A model generated the notes under the pieces. That model ran no database searches. It had not been told where the DNA came from and saw only the letters and a list, made by a program, of their open reading frames with translations. 64,000 nt of DNA from JBBQZO01 sp038207625 (GTDB lineage: Bacteria; Pseudomonadota; Gammaproteobacteria; Burkholderiales; Burkholderiaceae_D): NCBI GenBank assembly GCA_038207625.1, contig JBBQZO010000006.1:144923-208922 (forward strand). The letters are read 5' to 3'. A program made the translations under genes and the position numbers. This document shows positions 1-8,156 of the stretch, piece by piece. The first letter of the stretch is position 1. Each line of letters starts with the position of its first letter.

Positions 1-1196
1 AACAGAAAACGCACCACGTTGCCGTACACGCCACAGGTGAGCAATAGTAGACCTTTTTCCAGCGCGCGCGTTTGGACCCGCTTGGTGAAGTCGGCATCCG
101 GCGCGCCCGTGGTGGCGTGGTTGAATTCGACGGCGATCATCGCGCCAAGACCGCGCACGTCGGCGATCTGCGGTATCGACGAGCGCAGCGCGTTGAGGTG
201 TTCCTTCAGGCGCGCGCCCAGCACGACGGCGCGCTCGACCAGCTTCTCGTCGGTGATCACGTCCAGCACCGCCAGCGCCGAGGCGATCGCCAGCGGATTG
301 CCGGCGTAGGTGCCGCCCAGACCGCCGGGGGCGGGCGCGTCCATGACCTCGGCGCGACCGCACACGGCCGACAGCGGCATGCCGCCGGCCAGACTCTTGG
401 CGATCGTCATCAGGTCCGGCACGACGTCGTAGTGTTCCATCGCGAACAGCTTGCCGGTGCGCGCGAAGCCGGTCTGGATTTCGTCGGCGATCAGCAAGAT
501 GCCGTGTTCGTCGCAGATCTTGCGCAGCGCCAGCATGAAGTCGTTCGGCGCGGCGTAGAAACCGCCTTCGCCTTGCACCGGCTCGATGATGATCGCGGCC
601 ACGCGCTTCGGATCGACATCGCACTTGAACAGCATGTTGAGCCCGGCGATCGCGTCGGCCGTGCTGGTGCCGTGCAGTTCGACGGGAAACGGCGCGTGGT
701 AGATCTCGCCCGGAAAGGGGCCGAAACCCAGTTTGTACGGGGCCACTTTGCCGGTCAGCGCCATGCCCAGACTGGTGCGGCCGTGGAAGGCGCCGGAAAA
801 CGCGATGACGGCGCTGCGCCCGGTGGCGGCGCGCGCGATCTTGATGGCGTTTTCCACCGCTTCGGCGCCGCTGGAAAAAAACGCGGTCTTCTTGGCGTGG
901 CTGCCCGGCGTCAGCGCATTGATGCGCTCGGCCAGTGCGACATAGCTCTCGTAAGGCACCACCTGGTAGCAGGTGTGGGTGAACTTGCCCAACTGCTGCT
1001 CGATCGCGGCGACCAGCTTCGGATGGCGGTGACCGGTGTTAAGCACGGCGATGCCGGCCGCGAAATCGATGTAGCGACGCCCTTCGACGTCCCAGATCTC
1101 GGAGTTCAGGGCGCGCTCGGCATAAAACTGGCACATCACGCCGACGCCGCGTGGCGTGGCTGCGTCTTTACGTTGTTGAAGTTCGGAATTGGTCAT
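1..1196 (-). CDS. gabT: 4-aminobutyrate aminotransferase GabT (3' end cut by window edge)
   Basis: PLP-dependent class III transaminase that moves the amino group of GABA to 2-oxoglutarate, giving succinate semialdehyde; cytosolic. The minus-strand frame opens at the ATG at 1196 (MTNSELQQRKDAATPRGVG) and stays open for 398 codons to the window edge, so roughly the last 25-30 residues of a normal ~425-residue GabT are missing. Visible motifs are the FHGRTSLGMALTGK segment, the EPVQGEGGF segment, LLIADEIQTGFARTG with the cofactor Asp, and MTIAKSLAGGMP whose Lys (about residue 267) should bind PLP. It would complete the GABA end of the polyamine pathway encoded at 13363-30400. GABA is the likely substrate, but related enzymes use 5-aminovalerate. 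Confidence 0.88.
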   Translation of the reverse strand, partial: MTNSELQQRKDAATPRGVGVMCQFYAERALNSEIWDVEGRRYIDFAAGIAVLNTGHRHPKLVAAIEQQLGKFTHTCYQVVPYESYVALAERINALTPGSHAKKTAFFSSGAEAVENAIKIARAATGRSAVIAFSGAFHGRTSLGMALTGKVAPYKLGFGPFPGEIYHAPFPVELHGTSTADAIAGLNMLFKCDVDPKRVAAIIIEPVQGEGGFYAAPNDFMLALRKICDEHGILLIADEIQTGFARTGKLFAMEHYDVVPDLMTIAKSLAGGMPLSAVCGRAEVMDAPAPGGLGGTYAGNPLAIASALAVLDVITDEKLVERAVVLGARLKEHLNALRSSIPQIADVRGLGAMIAVEFNHATTGAPDADFTKRVQTRALEKGLLLLTCGVYGNVVRFL

Positions 1197-1251
1197 GATG
1201 GGCTCGCGTGCGTTGGTGGTTGAGGTAGTGGATCGATACTACACCTGGCAT

Positions 1252-1276
1252 GGCACCACTAATAGATCCAAATAGC
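1252..1276. promoter_or_regulatory. Candidate operator shared with the mocR-puuD intergenic region
   Basis: GGCAC at 1252-1256 and CCAAATAGC at 1268-1276 are separated by 11 bases. The same two blocks with the same spacing occur at 13228-13252. The site lies about 55 bases upstream of the gabT start. A GabR/MocR-type regulator is encoded at 11710-13212, so it is a reasonable candidate binder; that is inference. Confidence 0.45.
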
Positions 1277-1321
1277 GTTGCTGCGATGGTGCCACTGCCG
1301 GGATCATCGCCACCTCCGACA

Positions 1322-1350
1322 TGTTTGCAACAATGCTAAACAGCTATAAT
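1322..1350 (+). promoter_or_regulatory. Possible promoter of the first S41 protease gene
   Basis: A perfect TATAAT lies at 1345-1350, about 60 bases before the ATG at 1411. A weak TGTTTG at 1322-1327 would be the -35 with a 17-base spacer. The second protease gene also has a TATAAT (3145-3150) about 60 bases before its start, so the two promoters may be copies of each other. Confidence 0.35.
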
Positions 1351-1410
1351 TGCGTCCGGCCATGGCTGCCTGTCTGGCACACCGGGTAGCTGTTCTTTGG
1401 AAGCTCGACA

Positions 1411-3108
1411 ATGACACGATGCGCGCTGGCCACACTTACCGCACTCACCCTGGTGATGTCGTGCACTGTTGCGCGCGGGCAGGATAGCGCGCACCAGGCG
1501 CGCAAGGCTTACGACGACAGGCACTATGCCACCGCCGCCGCTTTGTACGTGCAGGCGTTTGAACAAAACCCGGCCGATCTGGAACTGCTGTACGGGGCCG
1601 CCTGCGCCTATGCGCTGGAGGGCGATCGGCCAGCGGCGCTGGCGACGCTGACGCTGGCGTTCCAGCATGGTTATGTGAACGCCGACGTCATCGAGCACGA
1701 CACGGATTTTGCCAGCTTGCAGACCGAGCCGCGCTGGCTGACGCTGCTCGCGCAGATGCGCGCGCGGGCCGCGTTCGATGCGCGCCTGTGGGACTCGCCG
1801 GCGCTGGCGACCGGCTACCGCGCCAACCTCAGCGATGACGAGAAGATTGCCGGCCTGTCCAAGTTCTGGTCCGAGGTGAAGTACAACTTCGTCTACGTCG
1901 AGCAACTCAAGAAACTGGACTGGGACGCGCTCTACCTGGCTTACCTGCCGAAAGTGCGCGCGAGCACCTCGACGGCCCAGTACTACCGCGTGCTTGACGA
2001 ACTGTGTGCGCTGCTGCAGGACGGCCATACCAAGGTGGTGGCGCCGGACGCGGTGCGCGACAAGGCGCGCGCGCGCGTGCCGCTACGCACCGGCATGATT
2101 GAAGGGCACGTGATGGTGCAGGAGGTATTCGAACCGGGTTTGCGCGCACACGGCGTGCTGCCCGGGATGGAGATCACGGCGGTCGATGGCGTGCCGGTGC
2201 GCACCTATGCCGCGCGCATGGTGACCCCGACGATCAGCGCCTCGACCGCGCAGGACCGCGCGTATCGCAGCTACGGCTATGCGTTGCTGGAAGGCGAGCG
2301 CAGCGTGCCGGTGAATGTCACGTTCAAGGATGCGCGCGGAAAAACCTCGGTGCAGGCGCTGCAGCGCATGGCATGGGACGATTGGGACAAGCTCGCCGTG
2401 CGTCCCGAGCCTTTCCTCATGCGCACACTGACCGGCGGCGTCGCCTATGTCGCCCTGAACAGCTTTGGCTCCGCGCAGGCGGCCGACGCTTTCATGGCCG
2501 CCTTCGATCAGATCGCGCCGTCAAGCGCGCTGATCATCGACCTGCGTGACAACAGCGGCGGCAGTTCCAATGTCGGCTACCGGATCCTGGCCACGCTGGC
2601 CGACCGGCCGTTCGCCAAAAGCGGCTGGTCCACGCGCCACTACAAACCGAGCTACCGGGCGTGGGGAACGGCGCTGCCGAACTTCGATGGGGATCCCGAA
2701 ACCGTGCCGGTCGATCCGCTGCGCCGCTATACCAAACCAGTGCTGCTGCTGACGGCGGCGGGAACCTTTTCGGCAGCCGAGGACTTCGCGCTGGCCTTCG
2801 ACGCGATGGGGCGCGGGCGCATCGTCGGCGAGCCGACCGGCGGCAGCAGCGGCCAGCCCTTGACAATCGCCTTGCCGGGAGGTGGACACGCGCGCATCTG
2901 CACCAAGCAGGACCGCTATCCGGACGGGCGACTGTTTGTCGGCATCGGGGTCCAGCCCAACTTGCTGGTGCATCCGCGCGTGGCGGACCTGCGCCGCGGC
3001 AGCGACAGTGTGCTGCAGGCGGCGCTGGCCCAGCTGCACACCGCTTCGAACCGCTCGGACGCCCAGCGCCGCGGCGCGCCGCAGTCCGCCAGCAAGGGTG
3101 CGCAATAA
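1411..3108 (+). CDS. S41-family (C-terminal processing type) secreted peptidase, copy 1
   Basis: 565 residues. An N-terminal signal peptide (about residues 1-24, hydrophobic core LTALTLVMSCTVA) is followed by a TPR-like region of about 80 residues, a PDZ-like segment (about 225-300) and an S41 peptidase core. The core shows LIIDLRDNSGGSS and TFSAAEDFALAFDAMGRG, where Ser454 is the expected nucleophile, then GEPTGGSSGQPL. It probably acts in the periplasm or outside the cell; the substrate is unknown. The next gene is a close tandem paralogue with the same architecture. No lysine follows the serine at the usual CtpA spacing, so it resembles the S41B/tricorn branch more than CtpA. Confidence 0.85.
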   Translation: MTRCALATLTALTLVMSCTVARGQDSAHQARKAYDDRHYATAAALYVQAFEQNPADLELLYGAACAYALEGDRPAALATLTLAFQHGYVNADVIEHDTDFASLQTEPRWLTLLAQMRARAAFDARLWDSPALATGYRANLSDDEKIAGLSKFWSEVKYNFVYVEQLKKLDWDALYLAYLPKVRASTSTAQYYRVLDELCALLQDGHTKVVAPDAVRDKARARVPLRTGMIEGHVMVQEVFEPGLRAHGVLPGMEITAVDGVPVRTYAARMVTPTISASTAQDRAYRSYGYALLEGERSVPVNVTFKDARGKTSVQALQRMAWDDWDKLAVRPEPFLMRTLTGGVAYVALNSFGSAQAADAFMAAFDQIAPSSALIIDLRDNSGGSSNVGYRILATLADRPFAKSGWSTRHYKPSYRAWGTALPNFDGDPETVPVDPLRRYTKPVLLLTAAGTFSAAEDFALAFDAMGRGRIVGEPTGGSSGQPLTIALPGGGHARICTKQDRYPDGRLFVGIGVQPNLLVHPRVADLRRGSDSVLQAALAQLHTASNRSDAQRRGAPQSASKGAQ

Positions 3109-3144
3109 TGCCGAGTTCGCCGAGGTGGCGGGGCGCAAAGCGTC

Positions 3145-3150
3145 TATAAT
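3145..3150 (+). promoter_or_regulatory. -10 box (TATAAT) upstream of the second S41 protease gene
   Basis: TATAAT is 59 bases before the chosen ATG at 3209. No convincing -35 is seen 17 bases upstream. It matches in position the TATAAT before the first copy, so the gene may have its own promoter despite following copy 1 by only 100 bases. Confidence 0.3.
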
Positions 3151-3208
3151 TTCTTTCCGTGCCGCCCGTTCAGGTGCTCCCCGTGCCACTCTTTCATGGA
3201 GTTTGCTG

Positions 3209-4843
3209 ATGCCACGACATTTGTTTGCCGCATTTTCTCTGCTCGTATTGTCGTCCTGCGCACTGGCGCAAGATCTCGTCCAGCAGGCGATCGATGCGCG
3301 CGCCGGCAAGCACTACGCGCGCGCGGCAGCGCTGTACACCGAGGCGTTTGAGCACGACCGCGTGCAGTTTCCGCTGCTGGTCGACGCCGCCGGTGCCTAC
3401 GCGCTGGCGGGCGACCGGAAAAATGCGATGGCCACGTTGACGCGCGCCTACCAGAGCGGCTACACCGACGCCGCACACGCCGAGCAGGACAGCGAACTGG
3501 CCAGCTTGCGTGCCGATCCGGCCTGGGCCGGCTTGATCGCGCAGATGAAGGTCAAGGCCACGTTTGACGCGCGCCTGTGGAATTCGCCGGCGCTGGCGAC
3601 CGGCTTTCGCGACAATATCAGCGACGACGAAAAGCTGGCCGGCCTGTCCAAATTCTGGTCCGAAGTGAAGTACAACTTCGTCTTCGTCGAGCAGCTCAAG
3701 AAACTGGACTGGGACGCGCTCTACCTCGCCTACATCCCGAAGGTGCGCGCCACCACCTCGACGGCGCAGTTCTACCGGGTGCTCAGCGAACTGTGCGCGC
3801 AGCTGCAGGATGGCCACACCAATGTGTATGCGCCTGGCCAGGTGTACGAAAAACAGATCACGCGCGCGCCGCTCAATACCGCGCTGGTGCAGGGCAAGGT
3901 GATGGTGCTCGACGTGTTCGATGCGCAGCTGCGCGCCGACGGCGTGCTGCGCGGCGTGGAGATCACCGCCATCGACGGCGTGCCCGTGAAGGTCTATGCC
4001 GAACGCGAAGTGACGCCGTACAGCAGCGCCTCGACCCAGCAGGACCTGGATAACCGCACCTACGGTTTCGCGCTGCTTGACGGTCCGCTGGACGTCGCTG
4101 CCCAGGTTACCTTCAAGGACGCGCAGGGCACCGTGTTCGACACGGCGGTGGGGCGCGTGTCGTGGGATGCCTGGCGCAAGGTGCGCCCCAACAGCGCGCC
4201 GTTCACGCTGCGCATGTTGGATGGCGACGTCGCCTACGTCGCCTTGAACAGCTTCGACGGCCCGGAAGCGGCCGACGCCTTCATGGCCGCGTACGGCCAG
4301 ATCGCACAATCGAGCGCGCTGATCATCGACCTGCGCGACAACGGCGGGGGCAGCTCCAGCGTCGGCTACCGGGTGCTGGCCACCCTGACCACGCAGCCGT
4401 TTCCGACCAGCCGCTGGTCCACCCGCGACTACCGGCCCAGCTATCGGGCCTGGGGCAAGAACATGCCCAATTTCGGCTCGGATCTGCAGATCATGCAGCC
4501 CGACGGCCAGCGCTACTACGCCAAGCCGGTGCTGGTGCTGACGGCCGCCAGCACGTTCTCGGCGGCCGAGGATTTCGCCGTCGCGTTCGACGCGATGGGG
4601 CGCGGGCGCATCGTCGGCGAGCCCACCGGTGGCAGCACCGGCCAGCCGCTGTTCATCACGCTGCCCGGCGGCGGGCGCGCGCGCATCTGCACCAAGCAAG
4701 ACAGCTATCCGGACGGGCGCGCGTTTGTCGGCGTCGGCGTGCAGCCCGGCGTGCTGGTGCACCCCACCGTGGCCGACCTGCGCCAGGGCCGCGACACGGT
4801 GCTGCAGGCGGCGCTGGCGCTGCTGGCCGAGCCGGCCAAATAG
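3209..4843 (+). CDS. S41-family secreted peptidase, copy 2 (tandem paralogue)
   Basis: 544 residues from the ATG at 3209, chosen because a GGAG (3198-3201) sits 7 bases upstream and a clear signal peptide follows (MPRHLFAAFSLLVLSSCALA). The frame is open further upstream, but that part overlaps copy 1. Domain order matches copy 1: signal peptide, TPR-like helical segment, PDZ-like region and an S41 core with LIIDLRDNGGGSSSVGYR and TFSAAEDFAVAFDAMGRG; Ser451 is the likely nucleophile. Long stretches such as LAGLSKFWSEVKYNF are almost unchanged between the copies, while the PDZ region and the start of the mature protein differ more. Substrate unknown. Confidence 0.85.
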   Translation: MPRHLFAAFSLLVLSSCALAQDLVQQAIDARAGKHYARAAALYTEAFEHDRVQFPLLVDAAGAYALAGDRKNAMATLTRAYQSGYTDAAHAEQDSELASLRADPAWAGLIAQMKVKATFDARLWNSPALATGFRDNISDDEKLAGLSKFWSEVKYNFVFVEQLKKLDWDALYLAYIPKVRATTSTAQFYRVLSELCAQLQDGHTNVYAPGQVYEKQITRAPLNTALVQGKVMVLDVFDAQLRADGVLRGVEITAIDGVPVKVYAEREVTPYSSASTQQDLDNRTYGFALLDGPLDVAAQVTFKDAQGTVFDTAVGRVSWDAWRKVRPNSAPFTLRMLDGDVAYVALNSFDGPEAADAFMAAYGQIAQSSALIIDLRDNGGGSSSVGYRVLATLTTQPFPTSRWSTRDYRPSYRAWGKNMPNFGSDLQIMQPDGQRYYAKPVLVLTAASTFSAAEDFAVAFDAMGRGRIVGEPTGGSTGQPLFITLPGGGRARICTKQDSYPDGRAFVGVGVQPGVLVHPTVADLRQGRDTVLQAALALLAEPAK

Positions 4844-5486
4844 GGCTGGACGGAGCGACGCTACCATTTGCCCGTCGCTACCCTTGACTGAGGATAAGAG
4901 GCGAGGACGCTGCTGGCACATGGGTTGAATGCCCATGAGGCAGCAACACGGCTCAAAATCGAAAAGATGGCGCAATGCGATGCGTTTGGCGGGGCGCGGT
5001 AAGCACCTCAACAAAGCCAATGGTCGGATTTGAAGCTTCGCTACCACTGGGCAGCACGACGCGTCCGGTTGTCGCAAGTAAGCACTTGGGGGGGGCTACC
5101 TTGGTTGGCGAGCTGCGCCGCTGCACCTGTGTCAGCGAACGAAGGAAGCGCTTGTGCGGGCGTTCAGAATCACCCGCGCGGCCCCGAAGGAGGGGGGCAA
5201 AATCACGTTTCAATTACGCGGTTGAGCGCCGCCGAACGAGCGATGCTGATCCACGGCCGTCCGGCGCTCTACAAGGGACGAGCTAAAGCGTGGACCGAGG
5301 CGTGCGACGCCTCAAAAGTTTCTAATTGACACAGTTTATTTATTGACATGAATGTATTGCTGATATAGCATCTCACGGCTGCGATCTTTGGTTGCAGTAA
5401 ATGCCATTTAACAATGGTATGCACCGGAATTAATTTCCGGCCGCGATGTCGTCATTGACGCTCTTATAATGAAGAAAAAGGAAAAT
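4844..5486. other. 643-base gap without a recognisable gene
   Basis: The first ~480 bases are GC-rich and contain short open frames on both strands with basic, low-complexity translations that I do not recognise. From about 5320 the base composition turns AT-rich, marking the edge of the peptide/exporter island. The AT-rich end holds two TTGACA boxes and a TATAAT. No tRNA-like fold or transposase fragment was recognised. Confidence 0.5.
5343..5369 (+). promoter_or_regulatory. Possible promoter for the secreted-peptide genes
   Basis: TTGACA at 5343-5348 (another at 5326-5331) is followed by TATAGC at 5364-5369, a short 15-base spacing, or TAGCAT at 5366-5371 with 17. A perfect TATAAT also lies at 5465-5470, only 17 bases before the first peptide ATG, without a good -35. 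Transcription probably starts in this AT-rich stretch, but the exact promoter is unresolved. Confidence 0.35.
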
Positions 5487-5639
5487 ATGTCGATTCTGAA
5501 AAAAATAGTGGTGTTCAGTTTAGTGGTTGGTCTGTCGTCGGCCGTGTTCGCATTGAGGATGGCCGACACCTGCTACCGTTGTACAGGCACTGCGGACGGG
5601 AATACCACGGTGTGCGTTAAAATTAATTGCCCAGCGTAA
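5487..5639 (+). CDS. Small secreted four-cysteine peptide, copy A
   Basis: 50 residues. The start MSILKK follows an AAAAAGGAAAAT Shine-Dalgarno stretch. Residues 1-22 look like a Sec signal peptide: two lysines, a hydrophobic core and a V-F-A cleavage site. The predicted mature part is about 28 residues beginning LRMADTCYRC, with cysteines in the pattern C-x2-C-x10-C-x4-C. I do not recognise a family. A near copy follows 39 bases downstream, and an ABC export system and a tethered thiol oxidoreductase follow in the same direction, suggesting an exported disulfide-bonded peptide. Function (bacteriocin, toxin, signal or metal-binding peptide) cannot be told from sequence. Confidence 0.72.
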   Translation: MSILKKIVVFSLVVGLSSAVFALRMADTCYRCTGTADGNTTVCVKINCPA

Positions 5640-5678
5640 TTGCCTCGTTAAAACATTTTGACTAAAAAAGGAAAAAAT

Positions 5679-5831
5679 ATGTCGATTCTGAAAAAAACGG
5701 TTATATTCAGTTTGGTGGTTGGTCTGTCTTCGGCAGTGTTTGCATTGAGGATGGCCGACACCTGCTACCGTTGTGGCAGCTCCTCGGACGGCAGCGTGAC
5801 GGTGTGCACTAAAATCGCCTGCCCAGCATAG
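5679..5831 (+). CDS. Small secreted four-cysteine peptide, copy B
   Basis: 50 residues with the same start (MSILKK), signal peptide and cysteine pattern C-x2-C-x10-C-x4-C as copy A. The block from the end of the signal peptide through MADTCYRC is identical in protein and almost identical in DNA. The residues between the second and third cysteine differ (GSSSDGSVTV against TGTADGNTTV), as does the segment before the last cysteine. Conserved cysteines with variable loops is what one expects of two functional paralogues. A Shine-Dalgarno AAAAAGGAAAAA precedes the ATG, as in copy A. Confidence 0.72.
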   Translation: MSILKKTVIFSLVVGLSSAVFALRMADTCYRCGSSSDGSVTVCTKIACPA

Positions 5832-5886
5832 TAATTTAACCATTGTCGCGGCTCGTATCGACGCTGTGACAACATAATTGTATCAA

Positions 5887-5912
5887 GAGCGCTCCTTTTG
5901 ACGGAGCCGCTC
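5887..5912 (+). terminator. Hairpin between the peptide genes and the exporter genes
   Basis: GAGCGCTCC (5887-5895) can pair with GGAGCCGCTC (5903-5912) across a 7-base loop, with one bulged base. No run of T follows, so it is at most a partial terminator or RNA-stability element. Such a position would allow more peptide than transporter mRNA from one promoter. That role is inference. Confidence 0.4.
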
Positions 5913-5940
5913 TCGTACTTACAGCCACTTCGAATGAGCG

Positions 5941-7170
5941 ATGATGATCTTGTTTCGCGAAAAGAAATTTCTACTAATGGCGTGCCTCTTAACGCTTCTG
6001 TGTTTCATGCTTGCGGCCTTTGTGGGTGTGCGTCGCGTGGAAATGGCGTATGAACTGACAAAACACGGTTTTGATCGCGCGGTCGTGATCGCACCTGGCG
6101 TGAAGAAAAATCGTATATTGACTGCGGTGGAAGCGGCCCGTTCCCAAATAAATACGGTCAGTATGCTCGATGGACCTTTAGCTGTCGTATCGCGTGACGG
6201 AGCATTGAAACTCAGTGCGATGCCCGAGATTGAATCAATGATGGCGATAACGAAGTCGGACAAAAAACTGTCAGTCGACGATGGCCTGACCAGTGATGTT
6301 ACGATTTTTAATGTTCCTACTCAATTTATTACACAATTTCATCTGGGGGATCCATTGTTGCTAGGCGGCGAAACGTACGTCCCGAGCAAGGCCTTCCAAC
6401 AGAAACTGGCGAACGGGACCTCATCCCGTCGCGCGACCTTGGGGATCTCCGATAGCGTCGCGAGCTTAATTAACGCTGGTGATCAAAAAGTCGATTTGTC
6501 GAATTACAAGCTTGCCGTCGTGCTATCGGCGCAAGCATTTGATCTTCCTGGCGGATCGACTGCGTTTGACTATACGCTGTTCGCAACGGGTGAGCCGGCC
6601 AAGATTGAGGTGCCAAATACAACGATGTCGGTCAAAGTTTGGCTTGTCGCGAAAGTTAAAGGCGGCGTCGATTCGACGGCGACCTTCCAAAAACTTGCTG
6701 ACATTGTCGAGATGGACGCAGGCGCGAATGGTGAGCGTAATCTTGTGCTATTGCCTATGACCCAATTCCTTTCAAAGCAATTGTCGGTTGCATATCTGGA
6801 CATCTGGGCCACGCGACTACTGCAGGGCGTGTTTGCAGTATCGACTTTATTGCTACTTATGCTTGTTTTGACCAGGCAGTTGCGCTTGAAGCGGGAAGTT
6901 TCGCTTCGTCAAGCGACAGGGGCCAGCAAGCTTGCGGCGGTCTGGTTGAGTTCAAGGACTACCATGGCTGCGGTCCTTGCCGGCATCGGACTCGGAAGCG
7001 TGCTTGCAATGGCAACCTGTTTCGCTGTGCAAAAACCGGTATTGGTGACGCTCTACCCCATGCTTGGAGCAATGGCTGGCGTAGGGGCACTCTCCGTACT
7101 AATTGTATTTCTCGGTAGTATGCTCGCTACCCGTGTGCCATTGGCAATGCAATTGAAAGGTTCTTGGTAA
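5941..7170 (+). CDS. FtsX/MacB-type ABC transporter permease, subunit 1
   Basis: 409 residues. Topology is typical of type VII ABC permeases: one N-terminal membrane helix (about 10-30), a large extracytoplasmic domain (about 31-285) and three C-terminal helices (about 290-312, 345-367, 375-397). The FtsX-like motif REVSLRQATGASKLAAV lies after the second helix. Its partners would be the ATPase at 8157-8840 and the second permease at 8842-9954, forming a heterodimeric LolC/LolE- or MacB-like core. It ends one base before the adaptor gene. Two start codons, 5941 and 5944, are possible, and no strong ribosome site is seen. Confidence 0.8.
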   Translation: MMILFREKKFLLMACLLTLLCFMLAAFVGVRRVEMAYELTKHGFDRAVVIAPGVKKNRILTAVEAARSQINTVSMLDGPLAVVSRDGALKLSAMPEIESMMAITKSDKKLSVDDGLTSDVTIFNVPTQFITQFHLGDPLLLGGETYVPSKAFQQKLANGTSSRRATLGISDSVASLINAGDQKVDLSNYKLAVVLSAQAFDLPGGSTAFDYTLFATGEPAKIEVPNTTMSVKVWLVAKVKGGVDSTATFQKLADIVEMDAGANGERNLVLLPMTQFLSKQLSVAYLDIWATRLLQGVFAVSTLLLLMLVLTRQLRLKREVSLRQATGASKLAAVWLSSRTTMAAVLAGIGLGSVLAMATCFAVQKPVLVTLYPMLGAMAGVGALSVLIVFLGSMLATRVPLAMQLKGSW

Positions 7171-7171
7171 T

Positions 7172-8107
7172 ATGCGTGCAGCAAGTAAGGCCATATCATG
7201 TTGTAGCATTTTATTGTTGTTGGGCGCTTGCCAAGACCAGCATCGCAGCGCTCTTACAGGATCCGAAGTCCCCGCCAAAATGCCTTTCCCGCTCGCCGAT
7301 GTTCGGACGGCGCCAACTGGGGCAATGTCGTTAAAATTGAGGGGATCTTGCACGCTCAAGCCTAATCAGGTCGTGCGCTTGAAGTCGCAAATCGGCGGCG
7401 AAGTACGTACGGTGCTTGTACAAAGAGGTGATAGCGTGCACCGTGGCGACGTATTGGCCACGATCGATGTGGAACCGCTCAACTTGAGGCGTGAACGGAC
7501 TCAGATTGAACTTGAGCGCCTTGTGCAGCGCGCGGAACTGCTTCGTTTTCAAGTCGCGAAGGCGGAAAAGGAATTTGCCGTGGTCCGGGACATGGCTGGT
7601 GGTGTCGGAAACAGTGCCCGCTTCGGCCGGGAAATGGCAACGTTGATGGAGCGACGCATTGAGGCAAAGGATAATGAGTTGAATCAGGCCCTGACCAAGC
7701 TAGATCTGCGGGTGCTCGATGATCAGATTCGGAAGTCGGCCATTCGCGCGCCGTTTGACGGCGTTATTCTGTCGCGCTCGGTGGAGCCCGGCGCAGTGGT
7801 TGGCTCTGGCATTGAAAGCGTGGCGGGCAGTGAGGTTTTGTTCGAGGCGGCCAATCCCACTCACTTGTCGGCCTATTGTATCGTGAAAGAAGCGGATGCT
7901 GCGCAGCTAACGGCAGGCGCTAGTGCCAGCATAATTGTCGATGGCGCAAAAAACATCCAGGTGAACGGAAAAGTCCAGTCAATTTCGCCGGTAATTTCCA
8001 ATGAATCAGGTTTGTCTCGGCGTGAATTCATTGTCGATTTGGGATCGAATTTGGTGGCGCATTTGATCCCTGGGATGAATGCGACGGTGGAAATTGATCC
8101 GCGATAA
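7172..8107 (+). CDS. HlyD/MacA-type periplasmic adaptor, predicted lipoprotein
   Basis: 311 residues. The N-terminus carries a lipoprotein signal ending LLLLGAC, so Cys20 should be lipidated. A barrel-sandwich segment follows (VVRLKSQIGGEVRTVLVQRGDSVHRGDVLATI), then a helical hairpin (about 105-180), the second half of the sandwich (IRAPFDGVILSRSVEPGAVV) and a beta-barrel region. This is the MacA/RND-adaptor fold, which links an inner-membrane transporter to an outer-membrane TolC channel. No TolC homologue lies in the window, so a channel encoded elsewhere would be needed. The start is 1 base after the permease stop codon. Confidence 0.82.
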   Translation: MRAASKAISCCSILLLLGACQDQHRSALTGSEVPAKMPFPLADVRTAPTGAMSLKLRGSCTLKPNQVVRLKSQIGGEVRTVLVQRGDSVHRGDVLATIDVEPLNLRRERTQIELERLVQRAELLRFQVAKAEKEFAVVRDMAGGVGNSARFGREMATLMERRIEAKDNELNQALTKLDLRVLDDQIRKSAIRAPFDGVILSRSVEPGAVVGSGIESVAGSEVLFEAANPTHLSAYCIVKEADAAQLTAGASASIIVDGAKNIQVNGKVQSISPVISNESGLSRREFIVDLGSNLVAHLIPGMNATVEIDPR

Positions 8108-8156
8108 TTTCGTCCCCTTCACTCATCTGATTTCGCGCCAACGTCATGGAATTTAT

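Noticed and set aside
3194..5077. Long minus-strand frame opposite the second S41 protease
   Set aside because: Shadow of a gene with clear catalytic motifs; no ribosome site and no recognisable product.
4953..5286. Possible gene in the GC-rich part of the gap after the proteases
   Set aside because: Short frames on both strands overlap heavily, lack ribosome sites and have Arg/Ser-rich translations with no motif.
5465..5470. TATAAT as the sole promoter of peptide gene A
   Set aside because: It leaves only 17 bases to the start codon, and the nearby TTGACG is 4 bases away instead of 17. It may be coincidental in AT-rich DNA.
5487..5831. Double-glycine type leader in the small peptides
   Set aside because: The leader has no GG or GA cleavage pair before the mature part and no amphipathic acidic helix. 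It fits a Sec signal peptide better, and no C39 peptidase domain is present.
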